Source: Methyloradius palustris
GTDB taxonomy: Bacteria > Pseudomonadota > Gammaproteobacteria > Burkholderiales > Methylophilaceae
NCBI RefSeq assembly: GCF_019703875.1
Contig: NZ_AP024110.1
Location: 1,364,001 to 1,428,000 of the forward strand
DNA: 64,000 nucleotides
Reading direction: 5' to 3'
Part shown: positions 16,565 through 24,928 of the stretch, in pieces
How positions within the stretch are numbered: position 1 is the stretch's first letter
How the letters are laid out: each line of letters begins with the position of its first letter
Translations under genes and position numbers: made by a program
Notes under the pieces: generated by a model
Databases searched by the model: none
The model's input: only the letters and a program-made list of their open reading frames with translations
What the model was told of the DNA's origin: nothing

Positions 16565-17356
16565 ATGAAGTCTATAAAACACAAACCAGTGGTGTTGCTA
16601 CCAGCCGATGTTAAACATCAGGGTGAGCATCCTTTTCACATGGTGGGCCAGAAATATATTCTGGCAGTGGCTGAGGCAGCAGGTGCTTTGCCTTTGCTTC
16701 TCCCCTCTATTAGCGAACATATCGATTTGGAAGCGCTGCTAGAAACAGCGGATGGCATTTTGCTGACTGGCGCAGTTTCTAACGTGCACCCCTCGAATTT
16801 TGATCAAGAAGTACACAATCCAGAATTACCTTTAGACCCAGCGCGCGACGCGATTACCTTAAACTTGATTCGTGCTGCAGTGACTGCTGGCATTCCATTG
16901 CTTGCCATTTGCCGTGGATTTCAAGAAGTTAATGTAGCCTTCGGCGGTAGCCTGCATCAGGCCGTGCAAGAAGTGGCTGGCATGGCTGACCATCGCGAAT
17001 CTAAAGACTTGCCTATTGATGACCAGTACGCGCCAGCGCATCCCGTTAAATTAGTTGCGAATGGCAAATTAGCCAATATCACAGGCCATGAACAAATCAT
17101 GGTGAATTCCCTGCATGGGCAAGGGATTGATCGACTAGGTAAAGGATTGATTGCCGAGGCCTTTGCCCCAGATGGCCTGATAGAGGCTGTCAGCGTGGAG
17201 AATGCGCCAGCATTTACCTTGGCGGTGCAATGGCACCCTGAGTGGAAAGTGATGGAAAACCCAGTATATTTATCCATCTTTCAAGCTTTCGGCGATGCTT
17301 GCAGGGCAAGGGCTGCAGGCCAGATGAAAGCCAGGGGGCGAGCCGCGCCAGATTAG
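16565..17356 (+). CDS. puuD: Gamma-glutamyl-GABA hydrolase
   Basis: Class I glutamine-amidotransferase-like hydrolase (263 aa) releasing GABA and glutamate from gamma-glutamyl-GABA, fourth Puu step. It keeps the nucleophile elbow (LLAICRGFQEVNVAFGGSLH), the catalytic His-Glu pair (AVQWHPEWK) and the oxyanion segment DGILLTGAVSNVHPS. The frame opens at a TTG at 16514, but similarity starts at MKSIKHKPVVLLPADVK, encoded from the ATG at 16565, and the resulting length fits E. coli PuuD (254 aa). No strong ribosome site is visible for either start. It is followed 90 bases later by puuA. Confidence 0.88.
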   Translation: MKSIKHKPVVLLPADVKHQGEHPFHMVGQKYILAVAEAAGALPLLLPSISEHIDLEALLETADGILLTGAVSNVHPSNFDQEVHNPELPLDPARDAITLNLIRAAVTAGIPLLAICRGFQEVNVAFGGSLHQAVQEVAGMADHRESKDLPIDDQYAPAHPVKLVANGKLANITGHEQIMVNSLHGQGIDRLGKGLIAEAFAPDGLIEAVSVENAPAFTLAVQWHPEWKVMENPVYLSIFQAFGDACRARAAGQMKARGRAAPD

Positions 17357-17446
17357 TTGGGAAACCCAAAATCAATTAAGCAAAGATACGAAAAATAATT
17401 AAATACAACAGAAAACTAAATAGAACAAAAAGTAGCGGAGTAAAAA

Positions 17447-18820
17447 ATGACAACTGACTGTACCAATTTTAACCATGTAGACATGGATCGATGGCTGACT
17501 GAAAACAATGTCACCGAAATCGAATGCCTAGTACCCGATTTAACAGGCGTTGCCCGCGGCAAAATTTTACCTCGGGAGAAATTCACCACAGAGCGCGCCA
17601 TGCGCTTACCAGAAGCTGTGCTGGGCGTGACAGTCACAGGTGAGTCGCCAGAAGGTCATGCTGGTTACGACAATGTATTCGGCTTTACCGATAAAGACAT
17701 GGTGTTATTACCAGACCCAACCACGGTGCGCCTGGTTCCTTGGGCTGTTGACCCCACTGCGCAGGTGATTATGGATTGCGTAAATCATGACGGCTCACCG
17801 ATTGACTTTGCCCCGCGCAATGTACTGCGCCGCGTTGCTGGCCTATATAAAGACATGGGTTTGACGCCGATTGTAGCGCCTGAGTTGGAGTTTTATCTGT
17901 TAGCCCGCAACACAGACCCTAACTTACCACTCACACCGCCAATTGGCCGTAGCGGCCGCTCTGAAACCAGCCGCCAGTTATATAGCATTGATGCAGTGAA
18001 TGAATTCGACCCACTGTTTGAAGACATCTATGACTATTGCGGAATTATGGGCTTGGAGCTGGATACGCTGATTCACGAGTTCGGTGCAGGGCAAATGGAG
18101 ATCAACTTTTTGCACGACGAGCCGATGCTGCTCGCCGACAAAGTATTCTTTTTCAAGCGCACACTACGTGAAGTCGCCATGCGCCATAACATGTATGCCA
18201 CGTTTATGGCGAAACCGATGGAGCGCGAGCCTGGTTCTGCCATGCACATTCATCAAAGCGTGATCAATACCAAAACCAAGCAAAACATCTTCAGCAATGA
18301 AGACGGCACTGCATCACCACTATTTTTCAACTATATCGCTGGCCTGCAAAAGTACCTGCCTGCGGCAATGGCCATCTTGGCGCCTTACGTCAACTCATAC
18401 CGCCGCATTGTGCGCGATGGCGCTGCACCTATCAATATTGAGTGGGGTTATGACAATCGCACGGTTGGCATCCGCGTGCCGATTTCTGACCCAGATGCAC
18501 GCCGTGTTGAAAACCGCGTAGTGGGCGCAGATGCTAATCCATACCTAGCGATGGCGGTCACCCTTGCTTGCGGTTATCAAGGAATTATTGAGGAGCTGCA
18601 ACCAACAGAAGTGACCACAGGTAGCGCCTATGCCTCTGATTACCAACTACCACGGGGCTTATCAGAAGCGCTGCGTGTGCTTGAAAATGCAAAACCATTA
18701 CATGACGTGTTAGGAAAAAATTTCATCGACGTATATCTGGCAGTGAAAGAGACCGAACACGACGAATTCATGCGCGTGATCAGCCCGTGGGAACGCGAGC
18801 ATTTATTGATGCATGTGTAA
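17447..18820 (+). CDS. puuA: Gamma-glutamylputrescine synthetase
   Basis: ATP-dependent ligase (457 aa) of the glutamine synthetase family that joins putrescine to the gamma-carboxyl of glutamate, first Puu step. It begins with ECLVPDLTGVARGKILPREK, a typical PuuA N-terminus. The GS-type catalytic blocks include LTPIVAPELEFYLL, GAGQMEINF, AMHIHQSV, and INIEWGYDNRTVGIRVP. Length is close to E. coli PuuA (472 aa). A GGAG ribosome site precedes the ATG. It lies in a puuD-puuA-spuC run downstream of the MocR-type regulator. The adenylylation tyrosine region of GlnA is not recognisable, so control by GlnE is unlikely. Confidence 0.9.
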   Translation: MTTDCTNFNHVDMDRWLTENNVTEIECLVPDLTGVARGKILPREKFTTERAMRLPEAVLGVTVTGESPEGHAGYDNVFGFTDKDMVLLPDPTTVRLVPWAVDPTAQVIMDCVNHDGSPIDFAPRNVLRRVAGLYKDMGLTPIVAPELEFYLLARNTDPNLPLTPPIGRSGRSETSRQLYSIDAVNEFDPLFEDIYDYCGIMGLELDTLIHEFGAGQMEINFLHDEPMLLADKVFFFKRTLREVAMRHNMYATFMAKPMEREPGSAMHIHQSVINTKTKQNIFSNEDGTASPLFFNYIAGLQKYLPAAMAILAPYVNSYRRIVRDGAAPINIEWGYDNRTVGIRVPISDPDARRVENRVVGADANPYLAMAVTLACGYQGIIEELQPTEVTTGSAYASDYQLPRGLSEALRVLENAKPLHDVLGKNFIDVYLAVKETEHDEFMRVISPWEREHLLMHV

Positions 18821-18860
18821 GCGATTAATTGACAGCGAATTATTAAGAATTGAGAACGCG

Positions 18861-20261
18861 ATGACGACGACCAGTGAAATTCAAGCCACAGACTCAGCAC
18901 ACTATATGCACCCATTTACTGACCATAAAGGTCTGGCGGGCAAGGGTGCACGCATTATCACCAAGGCTGATGGCATTCATATCTGGGATTCTGAAAACAA
19001 GAAAATCTTTGATGCCATGTCTGGCTTGTGGTGCGTCAATGTTGGATATGGCCGTCAAGAGCTTGTGGATGCGGCTACCAAGCAAATGCAGGAGTTGCCT
19101 TATTACAACAGCTTTTTCCAGACCACTAACGTGCCTGCAGTGAAGCTGGCAGAACGCATTGTCGGCTTGGCAGGTGATAATTTTTCACATGTGTTTTTCA
19201 GTAGCTCTGGCTCGGAATCCAACGATACGAACATCCGTATGGTGCGCCATTACTGGGCAACATTAGGCCAGCCAGAGCGCAAAGTCATCATCAGCCGCAA
19301 CAATGCATACCATGGCTCTACCATGGCGGGTGCTTCACTTGGCGGCATGAGCGGCATGCATGCGCAAGGTGGCTTACCAATTCCTGACATCGTCCACATT
19401 GAGCAGCCTTATCACTACGGTCTTGCGCCAACCAAAGATAAAGATGCTTTTGGTTTGGAAGCCGCGGGCTGGCTCGAAGCCAAGATTCTTGAAATTGGGG
19501 CTGATAAAGTCGCTGCGTTTATTGGCGAACCAGTGCAAGGGGCTGGCGGCGTGATTATTCCCCCTAAAACCTATTGGCCAGAGATCCAGCGTATCTGTGA
19601 CAAATACGGCATTTTGCTGATTTGTGATGAAGTGATTTGTGGCTTTGGCCGTCTTGGCAAATGGTTCGGCTCAGAGTTACTCGGCGCTAAACCAGACCTC
19701 ATGACATTTGCCAAAGGCGTCACTTCTGGCTACTTGCCACTGGGCGGTGTAGTGATAGGCAAACGTGTGGCCGATGTGCTGATTAATCAGGGTGGCGAAT
19801 TCAATCACGGCTACACCTATTCGGGTCACCCTGTTGCTTGTGCTGTGGCCCTTGCCAATATTGATATCATTGAAAGCGAAGGCTTGGTAGATAAGGTGCT
19901 AAAAGAAACAGGGCCTTATCTTGCTGAACGCTATGCTGAGCTTGCTAATCATCCACTTGTCGGTGGAGCAGAAACTTGTGGTTTAGTCGCTGGTTTTGCC
20001 TTGATGAAAGATAAAGTAAACCATATCCCGTTTGATGAATCGCTAGAGGTAGGCATGATATGCCGTAATCACAGCTTCGCTAACGGCTTGATTATGCGAG
20101 CCGTTGGTGACCGAATGATTATTGCGCCGCCACTGTGCATTACCAAAGCGCAGATTGATGAAATGATGGTATTGATTACCGAAACACTAGATGCAACACT
20201 TGCAGACGTCACCAAGAATGGCTGGATGCATGACGATGCACCAAAAGTCGCTTACTCCTGA
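18861..20261 (+). CDS. spuC: Putrescine/diamine:pyruvate aminotransferase, SpuC-like
   Basis: Class III PLP-dependent aminotransferase (466 aa). It resembles Pseudomonas SpuC, which transaminates putrescine (and other diamines) with pyruvate to give 4-aminobutyraldehyde. Signals are MHPFTDHKGL, the NAYHGSTMAGASLGGM segment, LLICDEVICGFGRLGKWFG (PLP Asp) and the Schiff-base lysine in MTFAKGVTSGYLPLGG. The frame extends upstream to 18813, overlapping puuA, but the ATG at 18861 follows a GAGAA site and matches the family start. This provides a non-glutamylated route parallel to PuuAB; beta-alanine or other omega-amino acids are possible alternative substrates. Confidence 0.85.
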   Translation: MTTTSEIQATDSAHYMHPFTDHKGLAGKGARIITKADGIHIWDSENKKIFDAMSGLWCVNVGYGRQELVDAATKQMQELPYYNSFFQTTNVPAVKLAERIVGLAGDNFSHVFFSSSGSESNDTNIRMVRHYWATLGQPERKVIISRNNAYHGSTMAGASLGGMSGMHAQGGLPIPDIVHIEQPYHYGLAPTKDKDAFGLEAAGWLEAKILEIGADKVAAFIGEPVQGAGGVIIPPKTYWPEIQRICDKYGILLICDEVICGFGRLGKWFGSELLGAKPDLMTFAKGVTSGYLPLGGVVIGKRVADVLINQGGEFNHGYTYSGHPVACAVALANIDIIESEGLVDKVLKETGPYLAERYAELANHPLVGGAETCGLVAGFALMKDKVNHIPFDESLEVGMICRNHSFANGLIMRAVGDRMIIAPPLCITKAQIDEMMVLITETLDATLADVTKNGWMHDDAPKVAYS

Positions 20262-20631
20262 TGATGTAATGGATTGATGCACCAATTAAGCATGTGTTAT
20301 AGATTTAAAGACGCTAAATTCAATGAATTAGGGCGCTAATGAGGTGATTGATTCGGCATAAAAATTGCTCGAATTATAGGCAAAAAGCAGGCTAGTCAAA
20401 CTGTTATTTGTTGTGATTACAGTTTGGATTTGCACTGAAATAGTGGCTAGTATCAAGCACAAGTTTTTAAAGTTCTCGAGAGCTGGTTAGGGATGGCGAG
20501 CTTGTATTATTCTATGTCGGCTTAATGCTAATGTTGTGCGTTAAGGCTAATGCAGCACATTAAGAAAAGACCTTAGGTTAAATCTTAAGGTTCTTGACAC
20601 TTTTATCATCTATTTTGAAGGAGCACTTAGT
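20262..20631 (+). promoter_or_regulatory. 370-base non-coding region upstream of potF
   Basis: No convincing ORF. It contains a sigma-54-like site at 20353-20369, AT-rich direct repeats (two GCTAATG copies within 20527-20552), and an imperfect hairpin at 20567-20595 built on CCTTA/TAAGG with AAGA/TCTT outside it. A strong AAGGAG ribosome site (20618-20623) lies eight bases before potF. The length and repeats suggest that potF has its own regulated promoter separate from puuA-spuC. Confidence 0.5.
20353..20369 (+). promoter_or_regulatory. Candidate sigma-54 promoter
   Basis: TCGGCATAAAAATTGCT has GG (20355-20356) and GC (20367-20368) separated by ten bases, with the strongly conserved GGCA and TTGCT blocks present; three other consensus positions differ. 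A nitrogen-regulated promoter ahead of a polyamine importer would make sense, but one match of this kind can occur by chance. Confidence 0.35.
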
Positions 20632-21768
20632 ATGATTTCACACTCTAAAAAACGGCTACCAAACAAGAAGCAGCTGATTGCCGTGATTGCCGCTGCCATT
20701 ACTGGCCTAGGCATGATTTCAAGTACCTGGGCAGCAGAAGAAAAAATCCTCAACATCTATAACTGGTCTGATTACCTCGCTCCGGACACCATTCCTAATT
20801 TTGAAAAAGAAACTGGTATCAAAGTACGTTACGACGTATTCGACAGTAACGAAATTTTGCATGCCAAACTGGTAGCCGGTAAAACCGGTTACGACATCGT
20901 AGTGCCATCATCTAACTGGGCTAAATTGCAAATTGAAGGTGGTTTGTTCCAGAAGCTGGATAAATCACAGTTGTCTAACTACAAAAATCTAGACCCCAAT
21001 ATCATGGGACAAATAGCGAAGCTGGATCCAGGTAATACTTACTTGGTGGATTGGTTGTGGAGCTATGATACGGTTGGTATCAATGTAGATAAAGTTAAAA
21101 AAGCGCTAGGGGACACGCCTATGCCTGACAATATTTGGGATCTGGTATTCGACCCTAAATATGCTTCAAAACTTAAATCATGTGGTATCAATTTCCTAGA
21201 TACAGCTTCAGATATATTCCCTATTGCATTGAATTATATTGGTAAAGATCCATACTCAAAAGATCCTGCTGATTATCAAGCAGCTTATGACATGCTCAAA
21301 AAAGTGCGTCCGTACATCAAGAAGTTCAACTCTGGTGGTGAAATCGAGGAGATGGCAAGCGGTGGTTCTTGTGCATCGCTCGGCTGGGCTGGCGACTTCA
21401 ATTTGGCGCGTAAACGCTCAATTGAAAACAAGTCTCCACAAAACATCGTTGCTTTAGTGCCTAAATCAGGCGGGCTGCTATTTATGGACACGATGGCAAT
21501 TCCTGCAGATGCAAAACATCCTGAGAATGCGCATAAGTTCATCAATTACATATTGAGGCCGCAAGTGCACGCTGGGTTAACCAATGCTGTTACTTATGCA
21601 AACCCTAATAAGGCTGCGACCCAGTACGTAGACCCTGAAATCAGGAACAACAAAAGCATCTATTTACCTGACGATGTTGTATCCAAGATGATTCCTCCAG
21701 GAAACGTAGACAACGCAACACGTCGTACCATGACTCGCTATTTCACACGTTTTAAAACAGGTGTTTAA
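20632..21768 (+). CDS. potF: Putrescine-binding periplasmic protein, PotF/SpuD-like
   Basis: Periplasmic solute-binding protein (378 aa) of the PotFGHI importer. A basic N-terminus and hydrophobic stretch end in STWAAEE, a Sec signal of about 34 residues. The polyamine-site residues of E. coli PotF are mostly recognisable: YNWSDYLAPDT (Trp37/Tyr40 positions), VPSSNWAKL (Ser85), LGWAGDFN (Trp244, Asp247) and FMDTMAIPAD (Asp278). The DAPEE stretch containing Glu185 reads DTASD here, so affinity for putrescine, spermidine or agmatine may differ. A strong ribosome site and a downstream hairpin suggest high expression. Confidence 0.9.
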   Translation: MISHSKKRLPNKKQLIAVIAAAITGLGMISSTWAAEEKILNIYNWSDYLAPDTIPNFEKETGIKVRYDVFDSNEILHAKLVAGKTGYDIVVPSSNWAKLQIEGGLFQKLDKSQLSNYKNLDPNIMGQIAKLDPGNTYLVDWLWSYDTVGINVDKVKKALGDTPMPDNIWDLVFDPKYASKLKSCGINFLDTASDIFPIALNYIGKDPYSKDPADYQAAYDMLKKVRPYIKKFNSGGEIEEMASGGSCASLGWAGDFNLARKRSIENKSPQNIVALVPKSGGLLFMDTMAIPADAKHPENAHKFINYILRPQVHAGLTNAVTYANPNKAATQYVDPEIRNNKSIYLPDDVVSKMIPPGNVDNATRRTMTRYFTRFKTGV

Positions 21769-21784
21769 TATTTAAGTTGTATAC

Positions 21785-21823
21785 GCAAAACACTGGCGAA
21801 AAAAATCAAAACCAGTGTTTTGC
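21785..21823 (+). promoter_or_regulatory. Intercistronic hairpin between potF and potG
   Basis: GCAAAACACTGG (21785-21796) and CCAGTGTTTTGC (21812-21823) form a perfect 12-bp stem with a 15-base loop. The stem is not followed by a U run, so it probably protects the potF 3' end or causes partial termination, raising binding protein over ATPase. This is inferred from the common behaviour of such stems in ABC importer operons. Confidence 0.6.
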
Positions 21824-21878
21824 AGCTAGTTGTTGAATTGGTAAAGCAATCTCTAGTAATTATTGATAAGGGGTATCT

Positions 21879-23021
21879 ATGACTTCAGCTGCAGCCGCCA
21901 ACCCGGCAAGAACTAATCCAGTAAGGAAATTAAAACCTGAGGAATTATTGCGGGTTGAAGGAATTACCAAGGTGTATGACGGCTCAGTCAAGGCGGTGGA
22001 CAATATATCGCTTACAGTCTCTACAGGTGAGATTTTTGCCTTATTGGGAGGCTCTGGCTGTGGCAAGTCCACGCTCTTGCGCATGCTGGCTGGATTTGAA
22101 ACGCCTACTAATGGCAAGATATTTTTGGCAGGTAAAGATATTACCAACCTGCCACCTTACAAACGCCCCATTAACATGATGTTCCAGTCTTATGCCTTGT
22201 TTCCCCATCTTACAGTGTGGGAAAACATTGCTTTCGGATTGCGCCGTGATGACATGGCCAAAGAAGATATCGCTGAACGTGTGGAATCAATGCTCAGTTT
22301 GGTACAACTGGAAAAGTTCGCCAAGCGTAAACCACACCAGCTTTCTGGCGGCCAGCAACAGCGTGTGGCATTAGCCCGTAGTCTGGCAAAACGCCCTAAA
22401 TTATTGTTGCTTGATGAACCCTTAGGCGCTCTGGATAAAAAACTGCGTGAAAAAACCCAGCTTGAGTTGGTGAATATTATTGAGGAAGTGGGCGTTACCT
22501 GTGTCCTAGTCACTCATGACCAAGAGGAGGCCATGACTATGGCATCGCGCATTGCGGTGATGAGTGAAGGCAGCTTTCTGCAAGTCGGTTCCCCAGATGA
22601 AGTGTACGAAATGCCTAACAGTCGTCAGGTGGCGGACTTTATCGGTAACGTGAATATTTTCGATGGCGTGATTGAGGTCGATGAACCTGACCATGTCACT
22701 GTCCGCTGTGAAGAGTGTGTGCATTATGTAGGGCATGGTATTAGTGGGAATACGGGCATGTCAGTAGGGGTGGCATTACGGCCTGAGAAAATATTATTAA
22801 CGAAGGAAAAGCCTGAAGGCGAATTTAACTGGTGCGCAGGCGAAGTGATTGAAATTGTTTACTTTGGCGCGCATACCACTTATCACCTTAAGCTTGATAG
22901 TGGTCTGGTAATTAAGGCGCAGGAGCTGAATAACACGCGTGACCTGAGCTGTGGCCTGACGTGGGGCGACCGAGCATATGCGCATTGGAATGACATGGCA
23001 ATGGTCGTTTTGACTCAATAA
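21879..23021 (+). CDS. potG: Putrescine ABC transporter ATP-binding protein
   Basis: ATPase of PotFGHI (380 aa). Motifs are Walker A (LLGGSGCGKSTLLRML, about residues 56-71), ABC signature (LSGGQQQRVALARSLAKRP), Walker B (LLLLDEPLGALDKK), switch His (CVLVTHDQEEAMTM) and a C-terminal TOBE domain (VALRPEKILLT). The N-terminal extension of about 25 residues (AAAANPARTNPVRK) is like that of E. coli PotG (377 aa). An AAGGGGT ribosome site precedes the ATG. It sits between potF and the two permeases. Confidence 0.92.
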   Translation: MTSAAAANPARTNPVRKLKPEELLRVEGITKVYDGSVKAVDNISLTVSTGEIFALLGGSGCGKSTLLRMLAGFETPTNGKIFLAGKDITNLPPYKRPINMMFQSYALFPHLTVWENIAFGLRRDDMAKEDIAERVESMLSLVQLEKFAKRKPHQLSGGQQQRVALARSLAKRPKLLLLDEPLGALDKKLREKTQLELVNIIEEVGVTCVLVTHDQEEAMTMASRIAVMSEGSFLQVGSPDEVYEMPNSRQVADFIGNVNIFDGVIEVDEPDHVTVRCEECVHYVGHGISGNTGMSVGVALRPEKILLTKEKPEGEFNWCAGEVIEIVYFGAHTTYHLKLDSGLVIKAQELNNTRDLSCGLTWGDRAYAHWNDMAMVVLTQ

Positions 23022-23068
23022 ATTGACATCAAGCCCATTGAATTAAATCCAGCCACAAGGAACCAGTA

Positions 23069-23974
23069 ATGAGCAAAATTTTAAGTTACCTGCGTAGTTA
23101 CCGTCACGGACGCCAGTTCGTGATTAGTGTGCCGTATGTCTGGTTTATATTATTAGCCTTAGTACCGCTGATGATTGTGCTCAAAATCAGCTTGTCTGAA
23201 ATGGAAGACACATCAGTATCTAGCATGATCAGCTGGGTGCAGGGCTGGCCTACTATCAAGCTCAGTTTTGGCAGTTACATATTCCTGACGACTGACCCGC
23301 TTTATTTCCAGACGTACATGTCTTCAATCAAGTATGCGCTGATCACTACCGTCATATGCTTGATCATAGGATTTCCATTCTCATACTTTATGGCGCGCTC
23401 ACCCAAGCATTTACAGCCGATGCTGCTCATGCTCATCATGCTGCCATTCTGGACCTCTTTTTTGCTGCGCATTTACGCATGGAAAACCCTTCTGGTTAAC
23501 AACGGCGTGATCAATAATATGCTGATAGCACTAGGTATCATCCAAGATCCCTTGCCGATGATGAATACCCCATTTTCATTGGTCATAGGCATGGTTTACT
23601 CTTACTTGCCATTCATGATACTTCCGCTTTATTCAAATCTATCCAAGCTCGATTTGCGTTTTCTTGAGGCCGCGGCAGACCTTGGTACCAGTCCATTCAA
23701 GGCATTCTGGCTCGTTACGATACCGCTTTCCAAAGCCGGCATCATTGCAGGCTCCATGCTGGTATTCATTCCAGCGGTGGGTGAGTATGTGATCCCCGAG
23801 CTGTTGGGTGGGCCGGATACCCTGATGATCGGTCGCGTGCTATGGGATGAGTTCTTTAGCAATAACGACTGGCCGATGGCGTCAGCAGTGGCCGTGGTGA
23901 TGATCCTGTTGATATTGTTGCCGATGGCGCTTTTCAATAAATACCAGTCTGATCAAGCGGAGGTAAAAGCATGA
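23069..23974 (+). CDS. potH: Putrescine ABC transporter permease PotH
   Basis: Inner-membrane permease (301 aa). It has an N-terminal helix (about 20-40), a periplasmic loop, and a cluster of five helices. The EAA loop (EAAADLGTSPFKAFWLVTIP) is near residue 200, and GEYVIPELLGGPDTLMIGRV follows. Length fits E. coli PotH (317 aa). The stop overlaps the ATG of potI (ATGA), so both permeases are co-translated and presumably form a heterodimer with PotG. Confidence 0.92.
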   Translation: MSKILSYLRSYRHGRQFVISVPYVWFILLALVPLMIVLKISLSEMEDTSVSSMISWVQGWPTIKLSFGSYIFLTTDPLYFQTYMSSIKYALITTVICLIIGFPFSYFMARSPKHLQPMLLMLIMLPFWTSFLLRIYAWKTLLVNNGVINNMLIALGIIQDPLPMMNTPFSLVIGMVYSYLPFMILPLYSNLSKLDLRFLEAAADLGTSPFKAFWLVTIPLSKAGIIAGSMLVFIPAVGEYVIPELLGGPDTLMIGRVLWDEFFSNNDWPMASAVAVVMILLILLPMALFNKYQSDQAEVKA

Positions 23975-24804
23975 ACAAGGCCTTCGGTAAAGTTTGGATG
24001 ATCGCCATTTATGTATTTTTATATCTGCCTATCATCACGCTAGTCATCTACTCATTTAACGACTCGCCACTGGTCACTGTGTGGTCGCATGCCAGCGTGA
24101 GATGGTATATCTCGCTGGCGAACGATGACGTGCTGATTTCCGCTTTGGGCTTATCACTTAAAATATCGTTCCTATCCGCGTTGATTTCCGTGTTTTTTGG
24201 CACGTTTACCGCGTTTGCCTTACACCGCTATAAACGCTTTATGGGGCGTACTCTATTATCATCAATGGCGAGTTCCCCTCTGGTCATGCCGGACGTCATT
24301 GTGGGGCTCTCCCTTTTGCTGATGCTAGTTTCTCTGCAGCACTGGCTTGGGTTTCCAGAACGCGGTTTGTTTACTATTCTATTAGGGCATTCCTTATTGG
24401 GGACGGCCTATGCTACGGTAGTGATCAGCTCGCGGCTGAGGGAAATGGATGGCAAGCTGGATGAGGCTGCCATGGATTTGGGCTGCCAGCCTTTTCAGGT
24501 ATTCAAACTGGTAACCTTGCCTCTGTTACTACCTGCGATGGTTTCAGCATTCCTGCTAACGTTCACGCTTTCATTTGATGATGTAGTGTTGTCTTCATTT
24601 CTTTCGGGCCCTGGCTACTCAACTTTGCCCATGGTCATATTTTCACGTGCGCGTTTGGGTTTGAATCCTTCCATTAACGCAATTGCTACGGTCACTATTA
24701 CCGTGGTGACCATTGCCGTGATTGCTTCAAGCTTTTATCAATCTCGTGCTGAAAGAAAACGCAAATTAGAGGTGGCACAGGCTTATAGCGATGCCAATCA
24801 ATAA
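23971..24804 (+). CDS. potI: Putrescine ABC transporter permease PotI
   Basis: Second inner-membrane permease (277 aa; E. coli PotI 281 aa). Helices alternate with short loops, and the EAA motif (DEAAMDLGCQPFQVFKLVTL) lies around residue 168. The start overlaps potH by four bases. It is the last gene of potFGHI; the 124-base gap to gabD contains an unusual set of competing stems, so expression of gabD and the following catabolic genes may be uncoupled from transport or conditionally linked to it. Confidence 0.92.
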   Translation: MNKAFGKVWMIAIYVFLYLPIITLVIYSFNDSPLVTVWSHASVRWYISLANDDVLISALGLSLKISFLSALISVFFGTFTAFALHRYKRFMGRTLLSSMASSPLVMPDVIVGLSLLLMLVSLQHWLGFPERGLFTILLGHSLLGTAYATVVISSRLREMDGKLDEAAMDLGCQPFQVFKLVTLPLLLPAMVSAFLLTFTLSFDDVVLSSFLSGPGYSTLPMVIFSRARLGLNPSINAIATVTITVVTIAVIASSFYQSRAERKRKLEVAQAYSDANQ

Positions 24805-24812
24805 TAGGCCAT

Positions 24813-24872
24813 CGCAATTAAAACCAACCCAGATGTATTAACTATTTGGTTTTTCATCTGGCATTAATTGCG
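24813..24872 (+). promoter_or_regulatory. Competing stem-loops between potI and gabD
   Basis: An outer stem CGCAATTAA (24813-24821)/TTAATTGCG (24864-24872) encloses CCAGATG (24829-24835)/CATCTGG (24855-24861). A third pair, AAAACCAA (24820-24827)/TTGGTTTT (24846-24853), interleaves with the second and overlaps the first by two bases, and its right arm is followed by another T. The last pair would form a terminator-like hairpin; the first two would prevent it. This is terminator/antiterminator geometry or a pseudoknot. All three pairs are perfect. Confidence 0.5.
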
Positions 24873-24928
24873 TTATACATTCACTTCATAAAAGCTATTC
24901 ATCAATCGTAAAAAGTTCAGGGAAACTC

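Noticed and set aside
20594..20599. Consensus TTGACA as a -35 box for potF
   Set aside because: There is no -10 hexamer at 16-18 bases, and the position would place transcription start at or beyond the ribosome site.
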